A DNA stretch of 64,000 nt from Oscillospiraceae bacterium (lineage in GTDB: Bacteria; Bacillota; Clostridia; UMGS1840). The notes under the pieces were generated by a model. The model did not search any database and was not told the DNA's origin. It worked only from the letters and a program-made list of their open reading frames with translations. Shown one piece after another: positions 23,809 to 32,545 of this stretch. A program made the position numbers and the translations under genes. The stretch covers positions 1 through 64,000 of the forward strand of contig SVKD01000005.1 in assembly GCA_015068645.1 (NCBI GenBank), written 5' to 3'. How positions within the stretch are numbered: the stretch's first letter is position 1; every line of letters begins with the position of its first letter.

Positions 23809-25179
23809 ATGCTAAAGAAAAATGATATTGCAACCATCACGGTAACTGATATTTCTCATAACGGCAGCGGCATCGGAAAAACAGAAGACGGTTTTGTTGT
23901 ATTTGTGCCGGAACTCCTCATTGGAGAAACTGCCCAAGTGAAAATTTTAAAAGTTCTAAAAAATTCTGCCTACGGAAAAACCGAAAAGCTGGTAGAGACA
24001 TCGCCCGAACGTATCAACACAGTCTGTTCCGTGGCGAAACAATGCGGTGGCTGTGTTTTTCATCATACTACTTATGCTAACGAATGCAATATCAAACGGC
24101 AACTTGTTAAAAACGCATTCCGTCCATTGGGAAACAACATCCCTGAGATTGCTCCCACCGAACCCTCACCAAAACAAGAATCCTATCGCAACAAAATGCT
24201 GCTTCCGGTGGGCTACGATAAAGACGGAAATATTGTTGCGGGATTTTATCGGGCAAGAAGTCATCAGATTATCCCCTGCTCCGCTTGTTATATTAGCTAT
24301 CCTGAATTTTCAGAAATTACCGACTGCATTCTCTCTCATTTGAAAGAGTATAACATTTCTCCCTACACGGAAGAAACGCACTCCGGAATTGTCCGCCATA
24401 TTTTTATTCGTCGCGGAGAGCATACCGGTGAAATTATGGTGGGCTTAGTTGTCAATCTGAACAAGAATTTAAAAGCCATTTTACATACAGACGAACTAAC
24501 CCAAAAACTTCTCGCACAAAACCCTAATATAATTAGTATAGCAATCAATATTAACAAAAAAAAGACCAATGTGATTTTGGGAGACGATACCATAACCGTT
24601 TACGGTGAAAAATATCTGACTGACACTATGAATGATATTTCCTTTGGTATCTCTCTTCCTTCCTTTTATCAGGTAAACACACTGCAGGCAGAAAAGCTGT
24701 ACCAAAAAGCACTTTCCCTGTTGGGAGATGATTTTGATACCGTGTTTGATTTGTATTGCGGCATCGGAACTATTACATTAAATATAGCGAAAAAAGCGAA
24801 AAAGGTTTACGGAATTGAAAGTTGCGCCCCCGCCGTGGAAGACGCCAAAATGAACCGCGATAAAAATGGTATGACAAATGTGGAATTCATCTGCGGAACT
24901 GCAGAGGAAGAAGCTCCAAAGTTGGTAAAGCAAGGAATTATTCCCGATGCAGTGGTATTGGATCCGCCCAGAAGCGGATGCGACGAATCATTGCTTCAAA
25001 TGCTTAGTGAAATTAAACCTCAAAAAATAGTGTACATCAGCTGTAATCCAGCCACCCTCGCCCGTGATATGAAATATTTAACCGAAAACGGATATCGGGC
25101 AAGTACCGTTTATCCCTTTGATTTATTCCCAAGAACTTTCCATTGCGAATGTGTGGTATTAATGTCAAAAACGGAATAA
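23809..25179 (+). CDS. rlmD: 23S rRNA (uracil-C5)-methyltransferase RlmD-like
   Basis: SAM-dependent RNA m5U methyltransferase, about 456 residues. An N-terminal TRAM domain (VTDISHNGSGIGKTEDGFVVFVPELL) is followed by the four-Cys iron-sulfur motif (CSVAKQCGGCVFHH, later PCSACY). The C-terminal Rossmann domain shows LYCGIGTITL, DPPRSGCDESLL and VYISCNPATLARD with the catalytic Cys. The ATG was preferred over an in-frame TTG five codons upstream; neither has a strong Shine-Dalgarno. In Firmicutes this family acts on 23S U1939 and/or U747, which the sequence cannot separate. Confidence 0.9.
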   Translation: MLKKNDIATITVTDISHNGSGIGKTEDGFVVFVPELLIGETAQVKILKVLKNSAYGKTEKLVETSPERINTVCSVAKQCGGCVFHHTTYANECNIKRQLVKNAFRPLGNNIPEIAPTEPSPKQESYRNKMLLPVGYDKDGNIVAGFYRARSHQIIPCSACYISYPEFSEITDCILSHLKEYNISPYTEETHSGIVRHIFIRRGEHTGEIMVGLVVNLNKNLKAILHTDELTQKLLAQNPNIISIAININKKKTNVILGDDTITVYGEKYLTDTMNDISFGISLPSFYQVNTLQAEKLYQKALSLLGDDFDTVFDLYCGIGTITLNIAKKAKKVYGIESCAPAVEDAKMNRDKNGMTNVEFICGTAEEEAPKLVKQGIIPDAVVLDPPRSGCDESLLQMLSEIKPQKIVYISCNPATLARDMKYLTENGYRASTVYPFDLFPRTFHCECVVLMSKTE

Positions 25180-25225
25180 AAACAGTGAAAATTCAACATA
25201 AACACACCAGAAAGGACGGTCAACA

Positions 25226-26191
25226 ATGCAACAGTATTCAAATAATCAATCAAAAAAGACGCAACTAGAAAAAGAACTGGATTCCTATACACAACAGCTA
25301 CTTTCAGAAAACGATCACTATAAAAGAGCGGAATTAGAACAAAAAATTGCAGTTATCAAGGATGAAATCAACAACTCACAGGGCAACAACTTTCCCCAGC
25401 AATCTCCCAATGCAGACAGAATGTATCAGGAAAATAAAAAATATAAAATGTTTCTGATATGCACATTAGCTGTGTTATTACTATTGGCAATCATTTGTCT
25501 GTTGACTGCTTTACGTTATAATCAAATGAAAAATGCATACACAGGAATCTCTAACCAAGCCGGTCAATACCAGAAAGAAATTGACGAACTGAACAAAAAG
25601 CAAGAATCGTCTGAAGAAAAGGAAGAATCTTCAACTCCTGCTCCCTCCTCAACAATCGAACCCAGCGCTGAACCTACCACTGAACCCGATGTCGAAACCA
25701 CGGCTGAGCCTACTGCCAAACCTACCGCAGAACCCACAGCAAGGCCAACCGCCGCTCCAACAGCAGCACCCACTCCTGAGCCAACAGTTGCTCCAACTAC
25801 TGCTCCCGCACAAACTTCTCAGCAAACAAGCACCGTGAAATATTATGTGCAAAAAATCCAAAATGGCAAGAGAATTCAGATTGGAGCATACAATGTTTAT
25901 GATGCGGCAACCAACTATGCATACGAAAACCGCTACAACGGATACAAGGTGTATGATGCAAGCGGCAATTGTATATACGATCCGTACCCGGCATATTCCG
26001 AATCCACAACCACAACAGAAAGCAATCTTTACTATGTGCAAAAACCTCACGAAATAGATCCAAATAAAATCATTCTGTTTGGCACCTATTCTTCTTATGA
26101 TGAAGCAAAAAACGCAGCCAATGCCAACCGCGGCGAAGGCTATAAAGTATATGATGCTAACGGAAACTGTATGTACGACCCCGGTTATTAA
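25226..26191 (+). CDS. Membrane-anchored protein with two YVQ/GYKVYD repeats (tandem paralogue 1)
   Basis: A 321-residue protein of unknown function. Residues 1-70 are charged and coiled-coil-like (LEKELDSYTQQLLSEN). One membrane segment covers about residues 74-96. A Glu/Lys helix follows, then a Thr/Pro/Ala linker (~130-200) built from TAEPTAKPTAEP-like units. Two C-terminal repeats begin near residues 206 and 269; each starts YYVQK, has a (I)G(A/T)Y core and ends GYKVYDANGNC(I/M)YDP. The first half of the repeat recalls SPOR peptidoglycan-binding modules (VQ...GAY...A...A). An outward-facing, wall-binding protein is inferred. Its close paralogue follows 340 bases downstream. Confidence 0.75.
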   Translation: MQQYSNNQSKKTQLEKELDSYTQQLLSENDHYKRAELEQKIAVIKDEINNSQGNNFPQQSPNADRMYQENKKYKMFLICTLAVLLLLAIICLLTALRYNQMKNAYTGISNQAGQYQKEIDELNKKQESSEEKEESSTPAPSSTIEPSAEPTTEPDVETTAEPTAKPTAEPTARPTAAPTAAPTPEPTVAPTTAPAQTSQQTSTVKYYVQKIQNGKRIQIGAYNVYDAATNYAYENRYNGYKVYDASGNCIYDPYPAYSESTTTTESNLYYVQKPHEIDPNKIILFGTYSSYDEAKNAANANRGEGYKVYDANGNCMYDPGY

Positions 26192-26233
26192 TTGCAAATA
26201 GGAAAATCCAGTTATAAACATATCAAATATATT

Positions 26234-26268
26234 CCGCAAGATGGTTTTATCATCTTGCGGATTTTTTT
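26234..26268 (+). terminator. Intrinsic terminator
   Basis: Perfect 10-bp stem CCGCAAGATG/CATCTTGCGG followed by T7, 40 bases after the first paralogue. Confidence 0.9.
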
Positions 26269-26362
26269 AAATCAACTTTGTAACAAGAAAATTTACGTTA
26301 AAGTAATATGGGAGCCTTCTATACAGAATCGACAAATATCAACTTTTCTTTGTATAAAAGAG

Positions 26363-26391
26363 TAGACAATCAAGAAAAAATGTGTTACAAT
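26363..26391 (+). promoter_or_regulatory. Sigma-A-type promoter for the second paralogue
   Basis: TAGACA, 17 bases, TACAAT; leader of about 130 bases to the ATG at 26530. Confidence 0.65.
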
Positions 26392-26529
26392 TATAAAGCT
26401 GGAGAATGGTATCATTGTAAATCTTTCATCAACCAAAGCGTCAGGACATTCCTATTTGATATCATACCAAATGAAAAATTGCAGACGGTAACCTCGTCAT
26501 ACAACACCCTAAAGAAAGGATAAATCATA

Positions 26530-27396
26530 ATGTCGGAATTCCCTATTGATTCTAAAACAGAAGCAAAACTGATACAACTGGAAAGAGAATTAGACTATTA
26601 TAACCAAGTACTTCTCACAGAAACTGATTATAAAAGAAAGCTGTCGCTGCAAAAAAAAATCACAAAAATCAACGATGAAATTGCCGGTTTAAAAATCAAT
26701 ACCATCCCCTATCGGCAGCGTTCCAGAGCAGACAGAATGTATCTGGAAAATAAAAAGTATAAAATGTTTCTGTTATGTACGTTAGCTGTATTATTACTAT
26801 TGGCAGTCATTTGCCTGCTAACAGCTTTACGTTATAATCAAATGAAAGGAACTTATAGTAACACTGCTTACCAAGCTGATCAGTACAAACAAGAAATTGA
26901 CGAACTGAATAATCAACTGGAAGAAACCGCGCAGTCTTCTTCCCAAACAGCCACACCGGAACCCACGTTGGAGCCGGCTCCGGAACCCACAGTTGATCCA
27001 ACACCGGAACCCACACAATCCTCTCCTTCAACCTCCAACACAGGAGGCGGGCTTTACTATGTGCAAACAATCCAGGGAGGAAAAAGGGTTCAGATAGGCG
27101 CCTTCAAAGTGTATGATAATGCATCCGATTTAGCTTACGAAAACCGTTATAACGGATACAAGGTGTATGACGAAAACGGAAATTGTGTCTACGATCCATA
27201 TCCCACAGCTTCCCAATTGTCTCCGGAAACAGGTAGCAGTTTATACTACGTACAAAAAATAGAGTATGGCAAAAGACTTCAGATAGGCGCCTTCAAAATT
27301 TATGATAACGCAACCAAATTGGCATATGAACATCGCCATGAGGGTTACAAAGTGTATGACTATGATGGGAATTGCGTTTATGATCCCGGTTACTAA
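26530..27396 (+). CDS. Membrane-anchored protein with two YVQ/GYKVYD repeats (tandem paralogue 2)
   Basis: A 288-residue paralogue of the preceding gene with the same plan: coiled-coil N-terminus (LERELDYYNQVLLTE), membrane segment nearly identical in DNA as well as protein (ENKKYKMFL, LLLLA, CLLTALRYNQMK), shorter Pro/Glu/Thr linker (PEPTLEPAPEPTVDP), and two repeats starting LYYVQTIQGGKR and LYYVQKIEYGKR. The repeats are more regular here and both keep GKR(V/L)QIGAFK(V/I)YDNA. AAAGGA lies nine bases before the ATG and the gene has its own promoter. The membrane segment is better conserved than the linker, which suggests recent duplication with relaxed linker length. Confidence 0.75.
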   Translation: MSEFPIDSKTEAKLIQLERELDYYNQVLLTETDYKRKLSLQKKITKINDEIAGLKINTIPYRQRSRADRMYLENKKYKMFLLCTLAVLLLLAVICLLTALRYNQMKGTYSNTAYQADQYKQEIDELNNQLEETAQSSSQTATPEPTLEPAPEPTVDPTPEPTQSSPSTSNTGGGLYYVQTIQGGKRVQIGAFKVYDNASDLAYENRYNGYKVYDENGNCVYDPYPTASQLSPETGSSLYYVQKIEYGKRLQIGAFKIYDNATKLAYEHRHEGYKVYDYDGNCVYDPGY

Positions 27397-27443
27397 TTTC
27401 ACACAGAAAAAATCTGTTGTTTCCTTAAAAAAATATCCACAGA

Positions 27444-27514
27444 AATAAGAAACCGACCATATAACACAATCAAAGATTTCGGTCGGGTACCCTAAAAACT
27501 TGTTGTATTCACAA
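27444..27514 (+). repeat. Structured dispersed repeat, copy 2 (diverged)
   Basis: Same layout as the copies at 21023 and 63725: ACCGACC, then CAATC-AAA-GATT(T), then GGTCGGGT, then TTGTTGTATTCACAA. Several changes weaken the outer and inner stems, but the 3' tail is conserved. It lies downstream of the second paralogue and is followed by a terminator. Confidence 0.75.
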
Positions 27515-27520
27515 TCAAAA

Positions 27521-27561
27521 AAAGGGATTCAAGTCAGTTGTTTGACCTGAATCCCTTTTTT
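27521..27561. terminator. Bidirectional intrinsic terminator
   Basis: Stem GGGATTCA..GTCA/TGAC..TGAATCCC with A7 and T6 flanks, between the second paralogue and the convergent histidine kinase gene. Confidence 0.85.
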
Positions 27562-27610
27562 GAACCTTTAAAAGGTTTCCCTATCATTACCAACACCACA
27601 GAATTTTGAA

Positions 27611-29029
27611 TTACAACTTGATAAAAAATTCCACGCCGTCATCCAGATAACGGAAACCATATTCTTTTTTGTGAGCTTCCATAATTGCTTTTACAATGGA
27701 CAGGCCCAATCCATTTCCCTGGCTTTCATCGCTTTTATAAAAGCTGGTCCAGATTTTTTCCCGATCTAAAACCTTGGGCGTGGAATTATAAACGCCCAGA
27801 TAGGAAAAATTTTCATCCTGATACAAAGAAACGCGGATTTCCTTGGGTTCCCCGATATGAGCAATGGCATTATTGAGATAATTGGTAATGACCCGTTCAA
27901 TAAAGAAACGGTCCGCACACACAACTACATCTTCTTTTATGTTTTCCAGCAACGATATCTGTTCCTTGTCCATCTGTAAACGGAAGGTAGATATCACATC
28001 GCTCAGCAGCTCCGACAAATTGAATTTTTCCAATGTAATATTAAGCGTTTGGGATTCCAACTGTGCCACATTCAGAAGATTCTTGACGATATTACTCATT
28101 TTCTCGGTTTCATCATAAATAACATCATAATAATAATCCAGCTCGTCTTCCTCGGTAACCATTTTATCTTTTAGCATTTCTGTGTAGGAAGCAATTACCG
28201 AAATCGGTGTTTTTAATTCGTGGGAAGCATTCTGCAAAAATTCCTTCCTCATTTTTTCAATTCGCTCTTTGCGGTATAAATCCTGCTGCAGAGACTCATT
28301 AGAGGCAGAAAGCATCTGAATATTAGCATATAATCGATCCGACATCATATTGATTTGCTCGCCCAAAACATTAATCTCATCATCCCCTCGAATCTGAAAT
28401 TTCCTGGAAAAATCCAGATTGGTGATTCGTTTGGAGATATCCAAAATGTCATAGATCGGACGCACAAAATAATTACCGATAAACAGCATAATAATAGCAC
28501 CAATCAAGCCAATCGCAATCATCACAATCAAAAAGAACTCATGATAAATCTCCATACTTTTATGAATGGATGCAATCGATTTGATTAAAAACAGCTTTCC
28601 AAACGGCTCCAATTCAGCCACCATAACCAAATGCTCGGAATCCTCCGCATCCAACACCGTCTGAATAGCGTAATCTCCGCCCGGAACAATTGGAATACTC
28701 TGAGCAAAATGCTGCACCAATTGATGTGTAAAATATGCCTTCTGATTACTGTCCATACTGGAACTGGAATACAGAATATCGTGAAAACGATCAGTTACAA
28801 TAATGGTCATATTAGAATTGGAGGCAGTATACGATAACAACTCTGCTAAATGATGAGGATTTCTATCTGCAGTGGCTTGAATTTTGTGATATGTTTCCCG
28901 AAATTCTACCTTTTCCTTCTCGGTATAATACGGCTCCAACAGCACCTTATTGGCAACCAACATTATCATTAAAATGGAAAACACCACCGCAAGAAGCATA
29001 AAAACCAATTTTGCTTTTAACGATTTCAC
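27611..29029 (-). CDS. Sensor histidine kinase with HAMP domain
   Basis: Membrane sensor kinase of 472 residues. Membrane segments at about 7-28 and 163-186 enclose a ~130-residue extracytoplasmic sensor region with no family I recognise. HAMP spans about 187-240. HisKA has the phosphorylatable His at about residue 270 (NASHELKTPISVI). HATPase_c has the N-box FIERVITNYLNNAIAH and G-boxes EKIWTSFYKSDESQGNGLGLSIVKAIM. It starts 29 bases after the response regulator, so the two form an operon. It begins with GTG behind GGAAC(GG). The stimulus is unknown. Confidence 0.92.
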   Translation of the reverse strand: MKSLKAKLVFMLLAVVFSILMIMLVANKVLLEPYYTEKEKVEFRETYHKIQATADRNPHHLAELLSYTASNSNMTIIVTDRFHDILYSSSSMDSNQKAYFTHQLVQHFAQSIPIVPGGDYAIQTVLDAEDSEHLVMVAELEPFGKLFLIKSIASIHKSMEIYHEFFLIVMIAIGLIGAIIMLFIGNYFVRPIYDILDISKRITNLDFSRKFQIRGDDEINVLGEQINMMSDRLYANIQMLSASNESLQQDLYRKERIEKMRKEFLQNASHELKTPISVIASYTEMLKDKMVTEEDELDYYYDVIYDETEKMSNIVKNLLNVAQLESQTLNITLEKFNLSELLSDVISTFRLQMDKEQISLLENIKEDVVVCADRFFIERVITNYLNNAIAHIGEPKEIRVSLYQDENFSYLGVYNSTPKVLDREKIWTSFYKSDESQGNGLGLSIVKAIMEAHKKEYGFRYLDDGVEFFIKL

Positions 29030-29058
29030 AAGTGCATTACCGTTCCTTTTTTATTTTT

Positions 29059-29733
29059 TTACAAAGCAGCATCAAATTTATATCCAACACTTCTCACTGT
29101 TTGGATATAGCTGCCACAATCTAACAATTTTGCTCTTAATTTCTTAATATGAGTATCAATTGTTCTCACATCACCGAAATAATCATAGTGCCAAACATTA
29201 TTTAAAATATCATCACGGGACAACACAATACCTTTATTTAAAATAAGATATCCCAAAAGTTCAAATTCTTTGTTGGTTAATTCCACTTTCTCTGCTTTGA
29301 CACTCACTTCATAAGTGGCTTTATTATAGGTCAAATCCCCAATAGTAACTTCTTCAGACAAACCATTGCTGCGACGTAAAAGAGCTTCCACTCTGGCAGA
29401 TAAAATTTTTAAATTAAAGGGTTTTGCCACATACTCATCAGCGTATAGTTCATAACCTTTTAAAATATCATACTCTTCCGATTTTGCCGATAAAATCATA
29501 ACAGGAACATTAGAAACCTTGCGAAGCTCTTTTAAAGTTTCATAACCGTCCATCACAGGCATCATAATATCTAAAATTACCAGATCAATTTTGTTAGCAT
29601 AAAACACATCAATGGCTTCTTCCCCATTTTTTGCCAATCGCACGTGATAATCCTGTTTCGTAAAATAATCATACAGTACTTTGCGGATACGCTCTTCATC
29701 ATCCACAATCAATATGGTAGGTTGATTCACCAT
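29059..29733 (-). CDS. OmpR-family response regulator
   Basis: DNA-binding response regulator, about 224 residues. The receiver domain has the acidic pair IVDDEERIRK, phospho-acceptor Asp at about residue 55 (LVILDIMMPVMDGYE), the SAKSEEYD switch Ser and YVAKPFN Lys. The C-terminal OmpR-type winged helix includes ELTNKEFELLGYLILNKG and HYDYFGDVRTIDTHIKKLRAKL, then VRSVGYKF. First gene of the pair with the histidine kinase. Alternative GTG starts one codon up or downstream exist. Confidence 0.94.
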   Translation of the reverse strand: MVNQPTILIVDDEERIRKVLYDYFTKQDYHVRLAKNGEEAIDVFYANKIDLVILDIMMPVMDGYETLKELRKVSNVPVMILSAKSEEYDILKGYELYADEYVAKPFNLKILSARVEALLRRSNGLSEEVTIGDLTYNKATYEVSVKAEKVELTNKEFELLGYLILNKGIVLSRDDILNNVWHYDYFGDVRTIDTHIKKLRAKLLDCGSYIQTVRSVGYKFDAAL

Positions 29734-29768
29734 TATCACCTCATTTACATCTTATATTACTAAAAAAC

Positions 29769-29796
29769 ATTATATCATATTTTTTAAAAAAGGCAA
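29769..29796 (-). promoter_or_regulatory. Promoter for the two-component operon
   Basis: TTGCCT, 16 bases, TATAAT on the minus strand, about 35 bases upstream of the regulator start. Confidence 0.6.
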
Positions 29797-29973
29797 GAAG
29801 ATTCACAGAAATTACAAAAAAGCTTATTTTACCCTGTTATTACCACGAGAAAACGGAGATTTGGAAAAAACTTTGTCTATCTTTTTAGTATATTATCCGT
29901 TATAATAAACAAGAGCCTATTGTTTTTAAAGACACAGACGGCTCAATCTAACTCCAAAAAGGAGCTGAAAGGT

Positions 29974-30501
29974 GTGAAAATCGAAAAAATTGATGAAAAT
30001 CAAGTAAAAATCACATTATCCTGTGCGGAAATGCTCACAATGAATGCAGAAAATTCAGAAAATGCATCTTCCAATCTTGTGATGGATCTTTTGGGTGCTT
30101 TGGAGGAAGAATTCCAATTTTCTATGATTCATCACGCAATTGTGTTGGAAATGGTACCATCTAAAAAAGACGGCTGCGAAATTTTCCTTACAAAAACAGA
30201 ATCCAAAAATCATCCGAAAAAAGAAGAAAATCTGATTATTACTTCGTTTTCGGAATCCGAAGATGCACTTTACGCAGGGAGACTGTCCAAAAGATATATC
30301 AGCGGACAACTAGCAGTTTATCTGATGGATAATGAATTTTATCTGGTAATATCTTCCAACGAAAAACAAGCTTTACCCAAAATCAAACTTTTGCTCAGTG
30401 ATTTGGGAGACAGTATAGAGAATCCACTCTTGATGGAAAGTGTACTAAAGGAATACGGAACATTGATTTTAGAAGAAGATGCCCCTCCCCTTCTGACCTA
30501 A
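29974..30501 (+). CDS. MecA-like adaptor protein
   Basis: A 175-residue protein resembling the ClpC adaptor MecA. The N-terminus (VKIEKIDENQVKITLSCAEM) corresponds to the MecA opening MEIERIN..TIKV, followed by LVMDLLGALEEEFQF and VLEMVPSKKDGCEIFLTK; the C-terminal half alternates as in MecA (EDALYAGRLSK, LAVYLMDNEFYLVIS). MecA proteins select substrates for the ClpCP protease. Similarity is moderate and several MecA positions differ, so this may be a diverged paralogue. Start is the GTG nine bases behind AAGGAG; 18 upstream codons were dropped. It precedes pyk on the same strand. Confidence 0.7.
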   Translation: MKIEKIDENQVKITLSCAEMLTMNAENSENASSNLVMDLLGALEEEFQFSMIHHAIVLEMVPSKKDGCEIFLTKTESKNHPKKEENLIITSFSESEDALYAGRLSKRYISGQLAVYLMDNEFYLVISSNEKQALPKIKLLLSDLGDSIENPLLMESVLKEYGTLILEEDAPPLLT

Positions 30502-30530
30502 AAGTTTTTTCAAAAATTATGAAAAAGATG

Positions 30531-30559
30531 GTGACAAACTGACTTTCTTGTGGTATACT
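30531..30559 (+). promoter_or_regulatory. Sigma-A-type promoter for pyk
   Basis: GTGACA, 17 bases, TATACT, with about 40 bases of leader to the pyk ATG. Confidence 0.7.
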
Positions 30560-30605
30560 ATAAAATACGAGAATGTTTTTTTAAATACAGCAGAGGAGTT
30601 TAACA

Positions 30606-32015
30606 ATGAGAAAGACTAAAATTGTTTGTACCTTAGGTCCCGCAACCGATGACGAAAACGTGCTCCGCCAAATGATCCTGGCTGGTATGAATACTGCCAG
30701 ATTCAATTTTTCTCACGGAGACTATGAAAGTCATCAGAAACGGATTGATATGTTTAAAAAAGTACGGGAAGAAATGGGCTTACCTGTTGCAATGTTACTT
30801 GATACCAAAGGTCCGGAAGTTCGTATCAAAACTTTTGAAAACGGAAAAGTTATGCTGGCAGAAAACCAACTCTTTACGTTAACCACCAAAGATATGGTTG
30901 GAAACGAATCTATGGTTTCGGTCACCTATAAAAAACTGCCCTTTGATTTAACCGTGGGCAACAAAGTACTCTTAGATGACGGCAACATTGAAATGGTGGT
31001 TGAAAAAATTGAAGATACCGATATTATCTGCCGTGTACTGACCGGTGGCCCCTTAAGTGACAGAAAGAGCATGAATCTGCCCGGCATTGATTTATATATG
31101 CCCTATATGGACGATGTGGACAAAGAAGATTTACTCTTTGGTATCAAAAACGATTTTGACTATATTGCCGCATCCTTTGCACGCCGTGCAGATGACATTG
31201 TGGGTATGAGAAAATTCTTAGATGCTAACGGCGGTGAAGAAATTGAAATCATTGCAAAAATTGAAAACCGTGAAGGGGTTAACAATATCGATGATATTTT
31301 AGCAGTTTCCAGTGGTATTATGGTTGCCCGCGGTGATATGGGTGTAGAAATCGATTTTGAAGAACTTCCCTCTATCCAGAAAATGCTGATTAAAAAATGT
31401 TACAGCGCAGGCAAACGTGTTATTACTGCCACTCAGATGTTAGAATCGATGATTGCTAATCCTCGCCCCACCCGTGCAGAAACCTCCGACGTTGCCAATG
31501 CAGTATACGACGGGACAAGCGCTATTATGTTATCCGGTGAAACTGCTGTGGGAAAATACCCAGTAGAAGCGGTAAAGGCAATGTCTCGCATCGCAAGAAG
31601 TGCGGAAATGGATATTGACTATAAAAAACGTTTTACCCTGAGCACACTGTCTGCCCCCACCATTCAGGATGCGATTTCTCATGCTGCTTGCACCACCGCT
31701 CACGATCTCAATGCAAGAGTGATTATTGTGGTAACAAACTCTGGGCGAACCGCACGTATGGTCTCTAAATTCCGTCCCAATATGCCAATTGTGGCTACCA
31801 CTCCCAATGAAAAAACTTACAGAAAACTGGCGCTCTCCTGGGGAGTATATCCTGTAAAATCCGAAGTGCAAGGCAATTCCGATGCGCTCTTTACCCACGC
31901 CATCAAAAGAACTCACGAGGAAAACTATATCACAAAAAATGATTTAGCTGTTATTGCAGCCGGTATACCGTTAGGGGAAAGCACCAATACCCTGCGAGTT
32001 ATTACCGTGAAATAA
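30606..32015 (+). CDS. pyk: Pyruvate kinase
   Basis: Glycolytic enzyme of 469 residues transferring phosphate from PEP to ADP. Motifs: KIVCTLGPAT at the start, FNFSHGDYESH, DTKGPEVR, the B-domain insertion (about 70-165), IEIIAKIENREGVNNID with the catalytic Lys, VARGDMGVEI for Mg2+, and ITATQMLESM. It ends right after the C-domain (GESTNTLRVITV) and lacks the extra PEP-utiliser domain found in bacilli. AGAGGAG lies eight bases before the ATG. Confidence 0.97.
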   Translation: MRKTKIVCTLGPATDDENVLRQMILAGMNTARFNFSHGDYESHQKRIDMFKKVREEMGLPVAMLLDTKGPEVRIKTFENGKVMLAENQLFTLTTKDMVGNESMVSVTYKKLPFDLTVGNKVLLDDGNIEMVVEKIEDTDIICRVLTGGPLSDRKSMNLPGIDLYMPYMDDVDKEDLLFGIKNDFDYIAASFARRADDIVGMRKFLDANGGEEIEIIAKIENREGVNNIDDILAVSSGIMVARGDMGVEIDFEELPSIQKMLIKKCYSAGKRVITATQMLESMIANPRPTRAETSDVANAVYDGTSAIMLSGETAVGKYPVEAVKAMSRIARSAEMDIDYKKRFTLSTLSAPTIQDAISHAACTTAHDLNARVIIVVTNSGRTARMVSKFRPNMPIVATTPNEKTYRKLALSWGVYPVKSEVQGNSDALFTHAIKRTHEENYITKNDLAVIAAGIPLGESTNTLRVITVK

Positions 32016-32068
32016 TTTTCAATTTAATCAAAAGTATGCCTTGGTATCGGAAACTATGTCGCACAAAA

Positions 32069-32107
32069 AAGCTGAAATCAAACTTATTTGATTTCAGCTT
32101 TTTTTAT
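32069..32107. terminator. Bidirectional intrinsic terminator
   Basis: Long stem AAGCTGAAATCAAA/TTTGATTTCAGCTT plus T-run, between pyk and the convergent PQ-loop gene. Confidence 0.85.
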
Positions 32108-32430
32108 TGTGATACAGCGACTTTTGGCATTCTGTCGTATTTACAGTTTCTAAAATAGAGTGCCACATCAATAGAAATTTCCAAAAAATTCAAAATATAG
32201 AAAAAGAAACTTAAATAAAAAATTCCTCCGCTACAACCTAACTGAGTCAGTTGCAAAATTTTACGGAAAATTCCAAATGCATAACCAATCAGCAAAAACA
32301 CCTCAAAGAACAAACTTTTCCCTTTTGCGGTTTTAGAAATATAAGACTTGTGAATCGAAATCGGCCACGATAGCCCGAAACAAAGAATTGTAACTGCTTC
32401 CATTAATTCTGTAATAAAAGAAATTTCCAT
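32104..32430 (-). CDS. Small PQ-loop/SemiSWEET-like membrane protein
   Basis: About 108 residues with three hydrophobic segments. LCFGLSWPISIHKSYISKTAKGKSLFF resembles the PQ-loop repeat of SemiSWEET-like proteins (P/W-P in helix 1, K-S/T-K loop), but the glutamine of the PQ pair is not present. Transport of a small solute is possible yet unproven. The ATG behind GGAGGAA was chosen, nine codons inside the longest frame. The gene is divergent from a LysR regulator, which is a likely controller. Confidence 0.6.
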   Translation of the reverse strand: MEISFITELMEAVTILCFGLSWPISIHKSYISKTAKGKSLFFEVFLLIGYAFGIFRKILQLTQLGCSGGIFYLSFFFYILNFLEISIDVALYFRNCKYDRMPKVAVSQ

Positions 32431-32488
32431 TTTCCATTCCTCCGATATTGACTTCATTCACTGTTTGTATTATACTACATATCGAAGT

Positions 32489-32505
32489 ATATGTAAAATA
32501 CATAT
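32489..32505. promoter_or_regulatory. Candidate LysR operator (perfect palindrome)
   Basis: ATATGTAAAATACATAT: 7-bp perfect arms with a 3-base centre, containing a T-N11-A core. It lies in the 115-base divergent region between the PQ-loop and LysR genes. Confidence 0.55.
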
Positions 32506-32545
32506 TAACTATATAAGATATATCGTTTTGATATGGAGGATTTTT

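Larger units (their letters stand above)
26192..26529. other. 338-base gap between the tandem paralogues
   Basis: Contains a terminator (26234-26268) for the first paralogue and a clean promoter (26363-26391) for the second. A 71-codon open frame at 26308-26523 spans the promoter and lacks a Shine-Dalgarno, so I do not call it a gene. Confidence 0.7.

Noticed and set aside
25649-26239. 196-codon minus-strand frame over the first repeat protein
   Set aside because: Its Cys/Gly/Ser-rich sequence is an antisense reading of the Pro/Thr linker and repeats.
26308-26523. 71-codon plus-strand frame between the tandem paralogues
   Set aside because: It lacks a Shine-Dalgarno and contains a good promoter (26363-26391) for the next gene, so it is probably non-coding.
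27563-27577. AACCTTTAAAAGGTT palindrome near the histidine kinase end
   Set aside because: Short A/T-rich symmetry between two convergent genes, next to a real terminator; likely chance.
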